Origin: Hevea brasiliensis
Lineage: Eukaryota; Streptophyta; Magnoliopsida; Malpighiales; Euphorbiaceae
DNA: 64,000 nt
Reading direction: 5' to 3'
Assembly (NCBI RefSeq): GCF_030052815.1
Contig: NC_079496.1
Span: forward strand, 35,427,593 to 35,491,592
Below are positions 44,085-57,638 of this stretch, piece by piece. Position numbers and translations under genes: made by a program. How positions within the stretch are numbered: position 1 is the first letter of the stretch; each line of letters starts with the position of its first letter. The notes under the pieces are model-generated. The model made no database searches. It saw nothing but the letters and a program-made list of their open reading frames with translations, and had not been told where the DNA came from.

Positions 44085-47028
44085 TGTAATGCCCTCACTT
44101 TAGGAAGTTCCATACATTCCACTGCTCCAGCGACTAATGTTTATTCGGGTAGTTAGCATAGCTGTAACCACCCTTAAATTAAAGTAAGGAGTCATGATTT
44201 TATTTTATAAATGTTAATTAAGGCTAATTAAGGTCAAAAGAAATCTAAAGAAATGGATCTGAAATGGGTTAAATGTGCTTGAATTGTAGCGATGAGTTAC
44301 TAGCTTGGGAAGTGACTTAAGTAGGTATTTCGGGTAGGATTTCTATTCCAACCTGTGTGGGACCACTTGAGACACTTATTTTAGTCTTGAATGAAGTATA
44401 ATAGAGGATTAATAAGTTGTAGAAATGAAAAGAAATGTTTAAGTTGCATTAGGAAGTGAAAAGGGACATGTATGGCATTTATAAGAAAGATTTAGGTAAC
44501 TTTTAAAAATTTAAGCTGATCATGTAACTTGCACATGACTATGGCAGCTCTTAAAACTTTAAGAAGGCAGATTTGAAGGAGAGAAAACAAAAACAGAAAG
44601 GGAGATGAGCAAGCTTTCTCACTTTGGTTTTTCACATCTAAATCAAGGTAAATTGCTTTCTAATCACTTCTCTACACATGATTTCTACTTTTCCTACCTT
44701 AATTTCATGATTTGGAAGAAAGGAAAGTTAGGGTTTATATGGGTTTGATTATGGGAAATTGATGGAAATGGAGAATTGATGAAGTTAGAATGGTTAAACT
44801 AGTTTTTCTAGCTTGTTTTCATCATGCTTATCATGGAACTAGCATTAATTTGGCATGAATCAAAAAAATCCACTTAGGGTTCTAAGTGTCGTGATTTGGC
44901 TAACATGGGGGAGAGTGGGGAAAATTGGTTTGAATTCCAATAAACAATTTAAATGAGTTAATTAAGCATCCAAAGCATGAAATATGGCATTAGAACACTT
45001 GTTGGATGTTGGATTCAAATTCCCATGAGAGAAAGTGTAGGAAAAGTGTAAGAAAGTGAGGAAAATGTTTATTTTAGGCAGCCATTTTGATGAAATTATT
45101 TAATATTGTATGGTTATTGGTTAGATGATTGTAAATGGCAGGATTAAAGTGCATTTGATGAAGGTATTTTTCGGGGGTCCGAAAAATCAAGATAGCTAGT
45201 TTATTTTGGCATGTAAATCTTGCACACCAAGTGTTTGATGAAATGCCTAAATGAACTTAAGGTTATGTACATAATGTGGTTAAATGGTTAAAAAATTAGC
45301 TAAGGTTCCGGTTAGGCAATTTCTTAAGAAATGGTGAAACTAGTGCAGGCGGAGATGTTAATGGGCTAATACAGACTAAATAAACAGAATAGTTGAGAAA
45401 GTCTATTTTAAAATGTCTATATTTTTCTGTATTACAGTGGTACATAAAGAGGAAAGAAAGAGTGCTTGCTTAGGGGCTAAATCTAGCTCAAATTGGAAGG
45501 AAAGAGGTTTGTGCACAACTAGTATTAAACGAATAAATGTTTTGCATATTCCTATTGATTAAATGGTTTTATTGTTATATGTTTTATATTTCATCAAGTT
45601 ATGATTTTATTATAATAACTATTTGAGTATTGTTATTGTTATAATGAATTTTATTTGGAAATTGTGATTTAAATTGTGGTTTACATGAAAAGTATTGATT
45701 GCTGAGATTTGCAGGAAATGGCTCTATTTGTGATTACAAGCTCACAAAAAGGAAATGAGTTTTATGATGTTATTTTCATATCTCACAGCTAATGCCTGAC
45801 ATGGTTATTACTCATCCCTTATTTGTTGAGATGACACACTGGTGTTTGTATGGATACGATATGGATATCATGGTATGTGCACATTGATATGATATAGTCT
45901 TCCTCATGTAAGACTTGAGATGAGTTTTGAAGATGGCCTTTGTGGAATATATTTGTATATGGTGTTATGGATGACATGTGCACAGTGATTTGGTATGGTC
46001 TCCCTCTGGTAAGAGGTGAGATGAGATTTGAAGATAGCCCTTACGGATTAGTCTTGCATTAGGCTAGTAAGATTAAGAATGGATTTGGAAATGAGCAAAT
46101 GTGTTTTCAAAGATGATATCTTATGCATAAATCAGTTATAAGAAATTGCTTACTATATTTGACTCATACTTTTATGTTCACCTTGTGAGTATAATTGAAT
46201 ATCCATTTCCATGACTTATTTTGAATATTGTTTCATGATTCATTTGTTGATGATTTAATTATTTTATGGTTTAATATTTGTTATGCACCACTACGTACAT
46301 TTGTACTCAGCGTTAGTTGTTTTCTAATTAACACAGATAAGGGGAAAGAAAAGAATACAGGCGAGTAGGAGCAGTACTCGTTGCTACAAAGTTCAGGAGC
46401 CAACTGATGTAGGTGACTTGGTTCCTTGATTTTGAGTTATATGATGTTGTCCAATGAAACATAAAATTTTGTTTTAATATCTGAATAGCATAAAATAATA
46501 TTTTGTTATCTGTATATAAATATATAACTCTGTGAATTGATTTATATTTTACGTGAACAAAGAAAACTAGTGTGCAATTATGATACTATAGGACTATTGA
46601 GTTATGGATTTGCCATAGGTGTTGATTTAAAGTGTTATTTGAACTATTTTAGCTGAAATACAACAGTTTTGAAATTTTAACATGCCTGATTTTGTACAGG
46701 AATTTTTACATTTTGAGCTACATTATTTTCCAGAAAAGGTGTACTTCATCTGATTTTAAATCAAATCACAATATTGCAAAGTACTTTGAAAATAGATTAA
46801 AATGAGTGACAATGAATTTTTGATTTACAGTTGTTTTGATAATCTTCTTGTACTCTAAAGTTCTATAGTATAATGTTTTCTTACACTGTAATGTTTTGAA
46901 TTAAAATGATTTTAAATTGTACCCAATCCCTTGTGATGTGTTCTTCGGGTTCTGATGATTCTATCTCGGCATCCGTTGGACATATTATGAGAGGTATGTT
47001 ACGTCTAAAAGAGGGGTAAGGTGTGAAA
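44085..47028 (+). repeat. Solo LTR C1 (2.9 kb)
   Basis: Starts TGTAATGCCCTCACTTTAGG and ends GGTGTGAAA (mutated from ..ACA). Flanked by CTGGT at 44080-44084 and 47029-47033, a perfect 5-bp duplication inside D's gag. The first ~100 bp match C2 at 59897. No internal domain, so it is a solo LTR. Plus orientation is inferred from a GGTTTGTGCACAAC palindrome at 45509-45522 and a degenerate stem-loop at 46291-46310, both in the position seen in the A LTRs on their sense strand. No gene inside. Confidence 0.88.
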
Positions 47029-47033
47029 CTGGT

Positions 47034-48324
47034 GATCCAAAAAACCCATCTTAAGGCCTATCTAATAGTGATGAGAGCCATTAGGTTGTCCAAGGAACAA
47101 ATTACCAAGTTCTTTTCCGTGTCACTAGAAAGAGTTGCATCCACATGGTATCAAAAGTTAAAAACAATTGTGAAGAAAGACTAGGAGGAGCTAGTTAGGA
47201 GATTTATGCAGTAGTATTCCTACAACACAGCCCTAGATATCTCTCTGAGAGATCTCGAGACTACAAAACAGAAGCCAAATGAGACTTTTTCTGAGTACTT
47301 GATGAGGTGGAGAAAGAAATCTTTGAAAATGGTTAACAGACACACTGAAAAGGACCAAGTATGCTTGGTGATCAATAATTGCAGCCTAACTACGATGAGA
47401 AACTTTGCTACTTCCCTCTAGCCACATTTGAGCAATTATATGATGCTGGTGTGTTGGTAGAAGATGGTTGAGCAATGAAAAGAAGAACTATTAACCCAAG
47501 AGGGGAGGTTATCAACTAGCTAGTAATGTAGCTAGGGAAAATAAGGTTGTTGAGGTTCAAACTATGTCTTGCACCCCAAGGTGGTTTTCCCAACTCAACC
47601 AACCCCCGTCTAAGGTTTTCAAGTATCTCAAAGCTTGAGGTCTCCTATAGCCCTTAGCTCCCAGACCACCACCAAAGCCACTCCCACCTAACTACAATGC
47701 CAACCAGTATTGCTAGTTCCATCAAACCCATGGTCATGACATTGATAGATGCTTTTGACTTAACGATGAGATTCAAGACCTAATTGATGCCAAAAAGATA
47801 GCTAACCCAGAAAACTAACCAAATACTTGTACCAACCACATACCAAACCATAATATTTCACCCCCACCAGGTCTTTACATGATCTCCACCACCTAAAATA
47901 ACCCTAGCTAAATTCTTGACCTTATTCAACCAATCCAAGATCCTAATGAGCCTTAATCTATGATGGTTGTTGATGTTTGGGATAGTTCTAGTGGTGATGA
48001 GGGTCCTTTGGATGTCTGAACCAATTCTGATGAAGAGAGTAAGCCATATGGATAGGAGTGGTAAGTATTACCCTGATCCACATATGGAGAAAGATGATGG
48101 AAAGGGCAAGGGTAAAGAGATCATCGAAAAGGTAGTCGAGGAAGAGGATGATCAAATCCTTAAGCAGTTAAAAAGGACTCGGGCTAGTGTGATGATTTGG
48201 GAATTACTATTGACATCTAAAAAGCGCAAAACTACTCTTACCTAGGTCTGAATGTGCTCAAAGTTTCTACAAACATAGCCCTTGAGAAGGTTGCTAAGGT
48301 AGTTCTGATGGAGGATAAGGTTCA
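47034..48324 (+). pseudogene. D gag, capsid to C-terminus, broken
   Basis: Continues the gag: THLKAYLIVMRAIRLSKEQI, FFSVSLERVASTWYQKLKTI, RDLETTKQKPNETFSEYLMR and DQVCLVINNCSLTTMRNFAT, all in Ogre/Tat capsid order. Around 47705-47895 there is a C-terminal motif YCFHQTHGHDIDRC-like stretch followed by LNDEIQDLIDAKKIANPE. Then acidic fragments (DVWDSSSGDEGPLD; open frame 47967-48245), and EKVAKVVLMEDKV at the end, cut by A3. At least twelve stops are present, so it is non-functional. Confidence 0.75.
48320..48324. repeat. Left target duplication of A3
   Basis: GTTCA before the A3 LTR; ATTCA at 58281-58285 is the likely altered right copy. Joined across the insertion, the D frame reads on as KVQITFAYHDLPAEG. 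Confidence 0.55.
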
Positions 48325-51300
48325 TGTCACACCTTACCCCTTTGTAAGGCATAACATGATCCCATAGAATACCTAATGAACTACCGAACTTCACCTACCG
48401 ATAACTCATTAAGTACCCTACAAGGGATTTTAAAACAATTTTCTTACTTTTTATAAGTGGTGAGCATTTTCTAATAGGTATCAAAACATTTAATTAGAGT
48501 TTGAAAACTGGTTAAGATTTTTGTCCCATTTTATTTTTCTGCAAATTTTATAAAAATTTCGGCAGAGTGTCGTCTGTATTTCGAGAAAATAGTTCTTCAA
48601 ATACCTGTAAAAAGCACTTCCAATGATTTATCTCATCAACTTCATCAATTCAACATCCATCCCAGCCAATTTCAACATTATTTCTCAAATTTCAAAATCC
48701 CACATCATCAAAATACTACTAATTAATTAATTTCATTTAAATTAAAATAAAATACTTCCATTCATATTTCATTAAAGATAAAACAATTTGTATACATTAT
48801 TCCAGAAATTTACATTAGGAAAAATCCAAGCTAAAATTTATTACAAGCTTTATACAACTGCTCATAACCATTTTCTACATTTACATACATTACATATATC
48901 AAAATAATTTTTATAATCAGGGTATAAAATATACCCAATAAACTTCAGGGAAGGTGGCTCCACAATTTTCAGCAGCTCACTCTGCTGCTCCTCTAGTCTC
49001 TATATCTGTGACAGCAATAACAGCCATTGCTGAGTACTAGGACTCAGTGGTGCACAACATACTAAAATAACATTTATGCAGAATTTAAATCATACTTATT
49101 CAAAAATTAAACTGAATATGAAATATAAATTCAAAACATGATTTATAAGATTTTAATCCAAACAATTTCATTTCGAAAGTCTCAAAACAAATTTCATAAA
49201 AACACACAGTTATATCATGCCATTCGAAACAAATATCATCTCAATAATCATAGGCTAATGAGAAGTCACATCAAAAGGCTAGCTAGCTCAAATATATGGG
49301 AACCCATTCTTTTTCTTCTTCTACTGGCACACACCTCAACACTTCAGCCAGAGAAGGAATCAAAATTCAAAACTGATTTCCCCCACTAGTCATGCTAGTG
49401 AGGTATTCAAATATAAGGTCATGACATTGTGGTTTCAAAACTATCTTAACAATTTACTAAATATTTATTTCCATTTCAAACACAAACAATTAATCTTTCA
49501 AAAATTTAAATCAGAAGCATAGTAAACATTTCAAGACAATGGTGTCATAATTCAATATTTCAATTTATTCAAAACAATGTGCAGAAGAAAATTTATAGAA
49601 ATTCTATGTTGTGCACAAACCTTATACGAGTCGCCTCTTGGCCTTGACTCGATGCCTCGGGTTCTTTTCCGGTATTCTTTTCCACTGAAACACACAGTTT
49701 TATAGTGTTTCAGTATCATAACTTATCATAAATCCAAAAATAAATTCACATTTACTTTTACCTAGCTTTAATATGCTAAACTTGACGTTCTTTGAAATTT
49801 GTATTTTGGGGTTACTATTCACTACACTATTCAAGTCAATTTGTTGACTTTCTAAGGCTTAATAGGTATAGAAATTCCAATTTCACCCACATACCACATT
49901 TTGGTTACCTAATTTGTTGGTTTTGGTTGTTTACACAAATTTTAAGTCTTTTAGGCAAATTTGCAAATTTTCAGTTTTGGTGTCCTATGTTGCACTGTTC
50001 CATTGGTCATGTTGCTGTTAGAATTTGGCTAAGTTTTCTTCATAGAAATTGTTTCTTATTGTCTTAACTTTATTTTCCTTTTTCAATCACTCCATTTGGA
50101 GTTTGGTAGCTCAAGTTATAGCCATTTCAACATGGCTGGCCGGATTGGTCTAACCCAGATTTTCTGGGCACCAACTTGGTTCTAGCAGTTTTAGGTCACT
50201 AATTTTGGGTGGCTAAATGACTTGGTTAAGGGCATAATTTGGGTTTGTGTTCTTCATGAAAGTTGTATAGATATGTCTCAGCTTTCTACTGGTAAAATTT
50301 CAGGTCATTTAGACCTACCTAGCCTAAGTTATGGCCAAATGAACAAACACTGTTCATTTGGTCATTTTTGTACAGGGCAGAATACCTAATTCCGGATTTG
50401 GTCAATTTGTTCACTAGGTTTTAGTCACTTCTTGGGTATAATTCCTGAGTAAAAAATGTGTCATTTTGTGTCTAGTTTCATTCCCAATTGGCCTGACACC
50501 AATTGGGTTGGTAAATTTTCAGTTTTGGTCCCTGAAAGGGACCTTGGTTATGCTACCAGAAAACTGACCACTTCCAATCCGAATTTCCATTCAATTCCAA
50601 CACTTTTAACATACCACACTTGGTCACAAATGACCATTTTTCAGCTCAAACAAGGTCAAACACACCATTTGACCAATTCTCCAATTTTTTTCCTCCAAAA
50701 CCCTAGGTCTAAACCCTAATTTACATACTTGTACATTTAACTAATTCAACACATATAAACATACTTCCTCAAGCTTAGATACACTTTTAATTCTATCAAA
50801 ACACATGCATACTCATATCAAACCCTAGCTAGCCGAAATCACCCTAATCCTCCAACACTTGTTGTCTTTTGATTTAATGTAAATTTCTAAGTTCCTTAAG
50901 CTAAAAATACAAGAATTAAACTAAAAGTTTCAAGTTAACTTACTAACCTTGGTGCAGAATTTTCAATCTTCCTTCCTTCAATTTTTCCTTCTTTCTTTCT
51001 CCTTGAATCTTCTTTTTTAGTTGTCCAAACAAAATTTAGTTATGGTAAGACAATTTTCTATGGTGGGATTTTATTTTTTTCAAGCTCAAGAGTGAGCTTT
51101 CATGGTGGTTTTAGAGAGGGAGAGGGTGAGAGAGAGCACAGCAACTTTGAGAAGATGAAGACTTTTTGTTTTTTTTTTCTTTTTCTTTTATGTTTTTAAC
51201 CTTTAGGAAGACCACAAATTATCCAAAATTAAAATTTTAATTATAATGTTTATTACATCATGCATGATGTCATGCATAATGTCATCACTTTTTCACTTTT

Positions 51301-51837
51301 TCTTTTTCCTTTTTTTTATTTATTTTTTCATTAGTTTTTTAATTTAATTCCCGACTCTAAAATTTTCTTTCTCCGATTTTATTTGACAGTTAGGTCAGAA
51401 GTCAGCTCTAGGGGTCGATTGACCAAATTGCCCCTCACCTGTTCAACCTGGTTTGCAAATAATTCAATATTTCTTTCGGATCCTTGACCTAATTATTTGA
51501 CCGGCTTAACATTCATTTTTTTGTGATTTTCTCTTTTCCACTGTGTTCACAATAGTCCTAAGGACTGCGGTGTCACATTTTACGGCTCGAAATTTGAGTT
51601 TAAATCGACTTTGCAATCCTTCCCGAGAAGGTCACCCATCGCTATGACTCTCGGCTCATTTAACCTCTTATGTTCTGTTTTTCTTATTTATACTTAACTA
51701 ATTGACAATTACTAATTATTTGTGTTCAGGGCTTATCTAGTTGTCTTAGATGTGATTCTAATCCCTTTAATTATTTGGACCGACACCGGTCACCGGAATA
51801 GTGAAATATACCAGGCTATACAAATAGGGGTATTATA
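48325..51837 (-). repeat. 3' LTR of A3 (3.5 kb)
   Basis: TGTCACACCTTACCCC to GGGTATTATA (mutated end). It is clearly homologous to the A LTRs over its full length but more distant from either than they are from each other. Stem-loop at 49030-49047; GTTGTGCACAAACC near 49610; AAATGAACA...CTGTTCATTTGG near 50336; TGATGTCATG cluster near 51255. No gene. Confidence 0.9.
49030..49047 (-). other. Conserved LTR stem-loop, A3 copy
   Basis: CTGAGT-ACTAGG-ACTCAG: perfect 6-bp stem, with a loop different from A2. A nearby inverted repeat, GGGTATA-AAA-TATACCC (48920-48936), keeps pairing although the sequence differs from the A1/A2 form. Confidence 0.65.
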
Positions 51838-51854
51838 ATTCCCCCCCCCCCCTT
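51838..51854 (-). other. Polypurine tract of A3
   Basis: Twelve C on the plus strand (51841-51852), so the minus strand has a G12 run before the LTR; A1 has AAGGGAGGGAGAAT at this place. Confidence 0.75.
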
Positions 51855-52202
51855 AAAATAAATTTAAATGCGAAAATTTTACAGTATCGATCTCTAACAG
51901 CTATAGGTGCTGTCTCCTCATATCCTCCTCTCATTCCCAAGTAGCTTCTAGGCCCGAATGATGGTTCCACAACACTTTCACTAACGGTATCTGCTTATTT
52001 CGTAGCTGCTTCACCTCATAAGACAGAATCTTTATGGGTTCTTCCTTATATGTGAGGTCTGGATTCACTTCAATTTCTTCCACTGGTAGTACATGAGATG
52101 GGTCTGATCGATACCTCCTCTACATAGATACATGGAAGACATTATGTATCTTCTCCAACTTTGGAGGTAGTGCCAAACGATATGCCAAAGGACCCACTCT
52201 TT
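51855..52202 (-). pseudogene. A3 pol C-terminus with chromodomain
   Basis: Minus-strand match to 13290-13640 of A: linker HVLPVEEIEVNPDLTYKEEP-like and the chromodomain, followed by LEATWE. The TAG that breaks the chromodomain of A1 is absent here. Cut at 52203 by LTR B and continued at 56746. Confidence 0.75.
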
Positions 52203-52887
52203 CCACATGTAACACCCCTCACCCCTCTACAGTGTAGCTGAGCAAGGCGTGTCACATGGACTGCCAGAGCACCTGATCTTATCTGATTTCATTACAGTTC
52301 TTAATTTATTTATTCAAAAACTTTATTTAAGGTTTAAGCTATTTTTACTTTTATCAAAATCTAATTAATTTGGAAATTTCAAAAATTTTAACGATAATCC
52401 GGCAGAGTGCCTACTGTAATTTGGACTAACAGTTCTTCAGAACCTGCCAAAAATAATTTCAGTATATACTCAAATTCATAACTCAGATTGTCTCAAAACA
52501 TTCTCAACAGTTTCTCAAACTCATATTCAGTCTCAAAATTTCTCAAACTCAATCTCATTCAGAATCATTATTATTAGATAGTCAACTCAGATATCAGAAT
52601 TTTTGTATTTCATTAACTTATATAATTTGCTAATTAAGTATATAAATTTATCAAGTACAGGATATACAAATGAAATTACAGTTATTAATTCACATTACAA
52701 TATAAGCAGTTATTATAATGTACAGATTAAAAAACATGCTTAAAATGAGCCCTATCTACATGCATTGCTGAGGAGGTGACAATCTTGAACTCTTCTGACG
52801 CTTCTGCAGATCTGGACTCCAAAAATCTCAGTCGATAATCTACTGGTTTTACCTTTAGTACCTGTGCGAGGAAGCAATTCCATCGCG

Positions 52888-52905
52888 CTAAGCATTTCTG
52901 CTTAG
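52888..52905 (-). other. Conserved LTR stem-loop, B copy
   Basis: CTAAGC-ATTTCT-GCTTAG: perfect 6-bp stem with two base pairs changed compared with A2/A3, both compensated. About 685 nt before the LTR's 3' end on the minus strand. Confidence 0.65.
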
Positions 52906-53874
52906 TGGTGTAATAGTATAACAAGAAATAATATATACAAATAAAGAAAGAAATAAATCATAATTTGGATACTCAGGAATCAATTTAATTTGGTATGGTA
53001 TTTATAGTATCAACGATCTTATATACTAGTTTGTTCCTCTTTGGAAGTGCTTAGTTTATAACTTTTCAGTAATATTACTCAGTATACAAATTATTCTAAC
53101 TGTATTGCATTTCAAGTCTCTATGGTTCTGCAATTTATATTTTTGTTATGTTTCTTTTGCTAATCTCTTTTACTCATTCATTCAATACTTAATTTAATTG
53201 TACTAAAATTTCATTATACTTAACTTAACTTAGCTGCCAGAATTGAACAATGTTTTAATTGACTGCCCATGTAGGCTATACACTGACTAGACTGGATAAA
53301 CGGATATACTAACACTGGGTACCTAGTACCTCGGGCCGTCACACCATCGGTCACAAAGTATCTCCCGGTGTGCAAACAGTGTGGCTAAAAAGCCATATAA
53401 TCAATCAGGCATTAAGCAAAATATAATAACACAATATGTATAGCTATAGGCTATTAAAATCATAGTATGGCATAATAAGCCATAAAACACAATATGATGT
53501 AAAGTCATTTACAAAACAGCTGTCAGAATCCTATTGGCATGACAACCTATCCAAACTAGTCAACTAGGAAAATTAGGGCATAGTACAAGATTAAATATTT
53601 ATTTTTAGGGTTTACTAGTCATTATACAATTCACTGGTCAATGAAAATGTTGACCTTTTCATACATCATGCATAAGTTGATTATAGTATCAACATGTCAC
53701 AATTCGTAATTCAATATGCTGCCAATATAGTGCAATTTACCATTTTTATAAGTTGGCATTCATTGCCAAATTGCTTTAAGCATCATTGTATGTAATTGGC
53801 AAATTCTCAATTTTTGTGTGCTAGATTGGTCTAGCTTAAAGTCCTATTTCTCTTAGTTTTTAGCTTCTGGTCAA

Positions 53875-54790
53875 AGAAGAAAAATTGTAGCTCCATGTCT
53901 TATTGCACTCTGGGCAAAATTTCAGGTCATTCTGAACTGTATAGACTAAGATATGGTCAATTTACTAAAGTTGGACAGATTGCACCTTTAGTGCAAAATT
54001 TGGTCAATTTTAGGTCACATTTAGTTCTGGCAGTTTTGGTACCCAAACTTGTGCAAGCTATTTGACTTGGTTCTGGCCATTTCTGGGCTTTGGTGTCTTC
54101 ATAAGAATTGTAGCTCTATGTCTTATTGAACTTTTGGCAAAATTTTATGTCATTCTGAGTTGTATAGGCCAACATATGGTCAATTTACTAAAGCTGGATA
54201 GATTGCACCTTTAGTGCAAAATTTGGCCAATTTTAAGTCACATTTAGTTCTAGCAGTTTTGGTACCCAAACTTGTACAAGCTATTTGACTTGGTTCTGGC
54301 CATTTATGGGCTTTGGTGTCTTCATAAGAATTGTAGCTCTATGTCTTATTGAACTTTTGGTAAAATTTCAGATCATTCTGAGTTGTATAGACCAAGATAT
54401 GGTCGATTTACTAAAGTTGGATAGATTGCATCTTTAGTGCAAAATTTGATCAATTTTAGGTCATATTTAGTTCAGGCAGTTTTGGTACCCAAACTTGTGC
54501 AAGCTATTTGACTTGGTTCTGGCCATTTCTGAGCTATGGTGTCTTCATAAGAATTGTAGCTCTATGTCCTATTGAACTTTGGGCAAAATTTCAGGTCATT
54601 CTAAGTTGTATAGACCAAGATATGGTCAATTTACTAAAGCTGGACAGATTGCACCTTTAGTGCAAAATTTGGTCAATTTTAGGTCACATTTAGTTCTGGC
54701 AGTTTTGTACCCAAATTTGTGCAAGCTATTTGACTTGGTTCTGGCCATTTCTGGGCTTTAGTGTCTATAAGAATTGTAGCTATATGTCTA
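53875..54790 (-). repeat. 223-bp tandem array inside LTR B
   Basis: The phrase ATGTCTTATTG (or close) recurs at 53896, 54119, 54342 and 54565, exactly 223 bp apart, with a fifth partial at 54785. Each unit carries TTTCAGGTCATTCTGA, GTGCAAAATTTGG and GGCAGTTTTGGTACCCAAAC. The array is an expansion of a module found once or twice in LTRs A and B'. Confidence 0.93.
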
Positions 54791-56745
54791 AGCTATCCAT
54801 GGTAAAAATTTCAAGTCAATTGGACCTGTTTTGAGTAAGTTATGGTCATCCTAATGACTACTGTTCATATGGTGAAAAATCTGGGTTGCAAGGTTGTCAT
54901 TCCAGATTTGGTCATTTTTAAGGTCAGTTTCTAGGCAGAATTTTGGCAACATTTCCACATGAAAGTTGGCCTATTTGGTGCCTAGTTTCACCCCCCATTG
55001 GTCTCATACCAATTGGATTCACAGTTTTGTACTTATGACCTAATTTAAGTGCTGCTAACATACACAACTTGCATTTGAACATTACACTTCCAATTTTGAC
55101 AATCCTCCTCCTCCCAGTACTTCAAAATTTAATCATGGCACTTCTATATATATTTTACACAATTCTAGCAAGCATTTTGGGCAGAACACTCAAGTGCTCA
55201 ATGCACACAATAAACCATTAATGTTTAACATTTACTTCAACCCAAATTCAATGTACATCAACACTTATATTACACATACACTTCCATGGCAATTACACAA
55301 ACTGCCCACCATTCAACACCATCATATTTCATTAATAAATTTCATAAACTCACACACAAATTCATGATATTTAAGGCTGCCCAACATGGCAGTTTACTAA
55401 AGCATCAAAGTCCCATTTTTAAATCCTTAATTCAAATGTTCTAATTCAATAATTCACATTCAATCAATTTCTAACACAAGTATTTTCATCAATCCAAGTG
55501 TAACCCTCATTTGCTTACTTATCCACATCCCAAAACATCAATTAAATTCATAAGATAATTAATCTCCCATGTTCTCATGGCTGCCCAAAATGAAGCAACA
55601 ATACAAATCCCCATTTCAAAAGCTCAATCACAAGTTACACATGAGATTAACTTACTAGCATCACAAATTACTTTAATCCACACTAATTCCCATCAAATAC
55701 CATCAATTACATATAAGAATAATTCAATTACCTTCCCTTTTCATGGCTTTCAAGAATTACACACATCAAATACTCACTCAAATCCTTAAAATTTTCAACT
55801 GAACTACTCACCATAACCTCAATAAAAACTTTAATTAAGCAAGGGAAGAAAAACTAGCACTAACCTCAACTTCAGCTTGAAAAATCCTTGGAATTTCTTC
55901 TCCTTTTTGCTACCTATATGTTGCCCATGGTGCAAGGATCATTTTTCATGAAGGGAGTTTCAAGAAATAATGGCTTAAAGGTAGGGAAATGGAGCTTGCT
56001 TCATGGACGTCCATGGAGGACACTTGAGAGCTTCAAGTTGGCCATGGGAGAGGAGCTTGATGAAAGTGATGAAGTGAGTGGGAAAATTCTGGTAGGTGTC
56101 TTTATACAGTGCCACTTAGTGTCCACTAAGTAAAATTTACTAATATAATAATTAAACTATGTAATATTTAAATTAAACCCCATATTTTCCCTAATTTTCA
56201 TTACACATTTAATTTCCTTTTTCATGGGGTTTCCAAAATTTAATAGTACTTATTTTTAATGGACATTTAGATCAAAAGACAACTCTAGATGTCAAATGAC
56301 CAAAATGCCCCTCTTCGAGTTAAATTCAGACTTTTTCGATGCTACCGATTTACTCCTTATACCACCGATTTCTTAAATTTTCGTTTTTCATTTATACTAA
56401 CTTATTAATTTTTCTTTGACATTTTCAATGTCAATTACACCTCAGTAGACCTTTAATTAAATATTTCCCTGAGTTTCTCGTGGTCTAGGGCTAGTCAACG
56501 ATTATTGTCGTAACTTCCCAGTGCAATAACCCATCGCTACGGGTTCGGCTCGTTTAACCTAGTTTCATTTTCTCTCTTTTATTTTTCTTTAATTTTTCTT
56601 ATATTTTCTTTTTATTTATTTTATCATTTTATGCATGTTTACTATCACCGAAGTGTAGTTCTAGACATTTCGACTTTCCGGGACAGATATTTGCCGTCGA
56701 AACAGTAGGACGTACAAACTACGAAAATGAGGATATTACACCACA

Positions 56746-57638
56746 ACCTCATATGGCCCGATGAAATGAGGACTCAATTTTCCCTTTCTGCCGAATCTCA
56801 TAATTTTCTTCCAAAGGGAAACCTTGAGGAATACTTTCTCACCCACTGCATACTCAATATCCCTTTTCTTCATATCAATATAGGACTTCTGATGGTCTGA
56901 TGCAGTCTTAAGTCAATCTCTAATCACCCTGATCTTCTCCTCGGTCTGCTAAACAATTTTGGGCCCAATCATCTTTCTTTCAGCTACCTCATCCCAACAC
57001 AGGGGAGTTCTGCATTTTCTGCCATACAAAGCTTCATATGGAGGCATCCCAATGCTTGATTGGTAGCTGTTGTTATAAGCAAACTCAATCAAAGGCAAGT
57101 GTATGTCCCAACTGCCCTCAAACTCAATCACACAAGCCCGCGGCATGTCCTCCAAGATCTGAATTACCCTCTTAGACTGGCCATCTGTCTGTGGGTGGAA
57201 TGCCGTGCTGAAGTTCAATCTAGTTCTAAGGGTTCTCTGAAGACTACCCCAGAATATAGAAGTGAACCTAGGATCTCTGTCAGATATGATGGATACTGGC
57301 ACTCCATGCAGTCTTACTATCTCATTAATGTACAATTTGGCCAATCTTTCCAAACTATAGTCCATTCAGATAGGCAGAAAATGAGCAGATTTGGTCAGTC
57401 TATCAATAATGACCCATATTGTATCATGGCTCTTCTGTGTATTCGGAAGTCCTATCACAAAATCCATTATTATTCTCTCCCATTTCCATTCTGGTACTGA
57501 TAGTGGATGTAACAACCCAGCTGGTACTTGATGCTCTGCCTTCACTTGCTGACAAGTTAGGCATTTGGAAATAAACTCTGCCACATCTCTTTTCATACCC
57601 ATCCACCAGTAATGCTCCTTTAGCCCTCTATACATTTA
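56746..57638 (-). pseudogene. A3 pol: integrase
   Basis: Reads from MYRGLKEHYWWMGMKRDVAE through KCLTCQQVKAEHQVPAGLLH, the core MDFVIGLPNTQKSHDTIWVI (first Asp), [19 protein letters not shown] (second Asp) and [18 protein letters not shown], with Lys at the catalytic Glu as in A1. Then [19 protein letters not shown] and [13 protein letters not shown]. Two long open frames (57365-56949 and 57635-57366) are separated by one stop. It is better preserved than A1. The upstream end is cut by Cassandra at 57638. Confidence 0.87.

Larger units (their letters stand above)
52208..56740 (-). repeat. Solo LTR B (4.5 kb)
   Basis: TGTAACACCCCTCACCCC to GAGGATATTACA, flanked by CCACA at 52203-52207 and 56741-56745, a perfect 5-bp duplication within A3 pol. 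It contains the 223-bp array, the stem-loop at 52888-52905, and a CCCATCGCTACGGGTTCGGC segment near 56530. The ORFs at 55577-55789 and 55888-56133 have no recognisable domain and are taken as chance frames. Orientation inferred from the shared landmarks. Confidence 0.88.
48325..57638 (-). mobile_element. Element A3: truncated A-family chromovirus
   Basis: Minus-strand element of the same family as A: 3' LTR 48325-51837, polypurine tract, then the 3' part of pol (51855-52202 and 56746-57638) interrupted by solo LTR B. It stops at the integrase zinc region where Cassandra begins; the rest of pol, gag and the 5' LTR are missing. See the finding on the GTTACA junction. Confidence 0.82.

Noticed and set aside
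55577..56133. Host genes at 55577-55789 and 55888-56133
   Set aside because: Short frames inside solo LTR B, with no domain; the second begins with a hydrophobic stretch but has no other gene signs.
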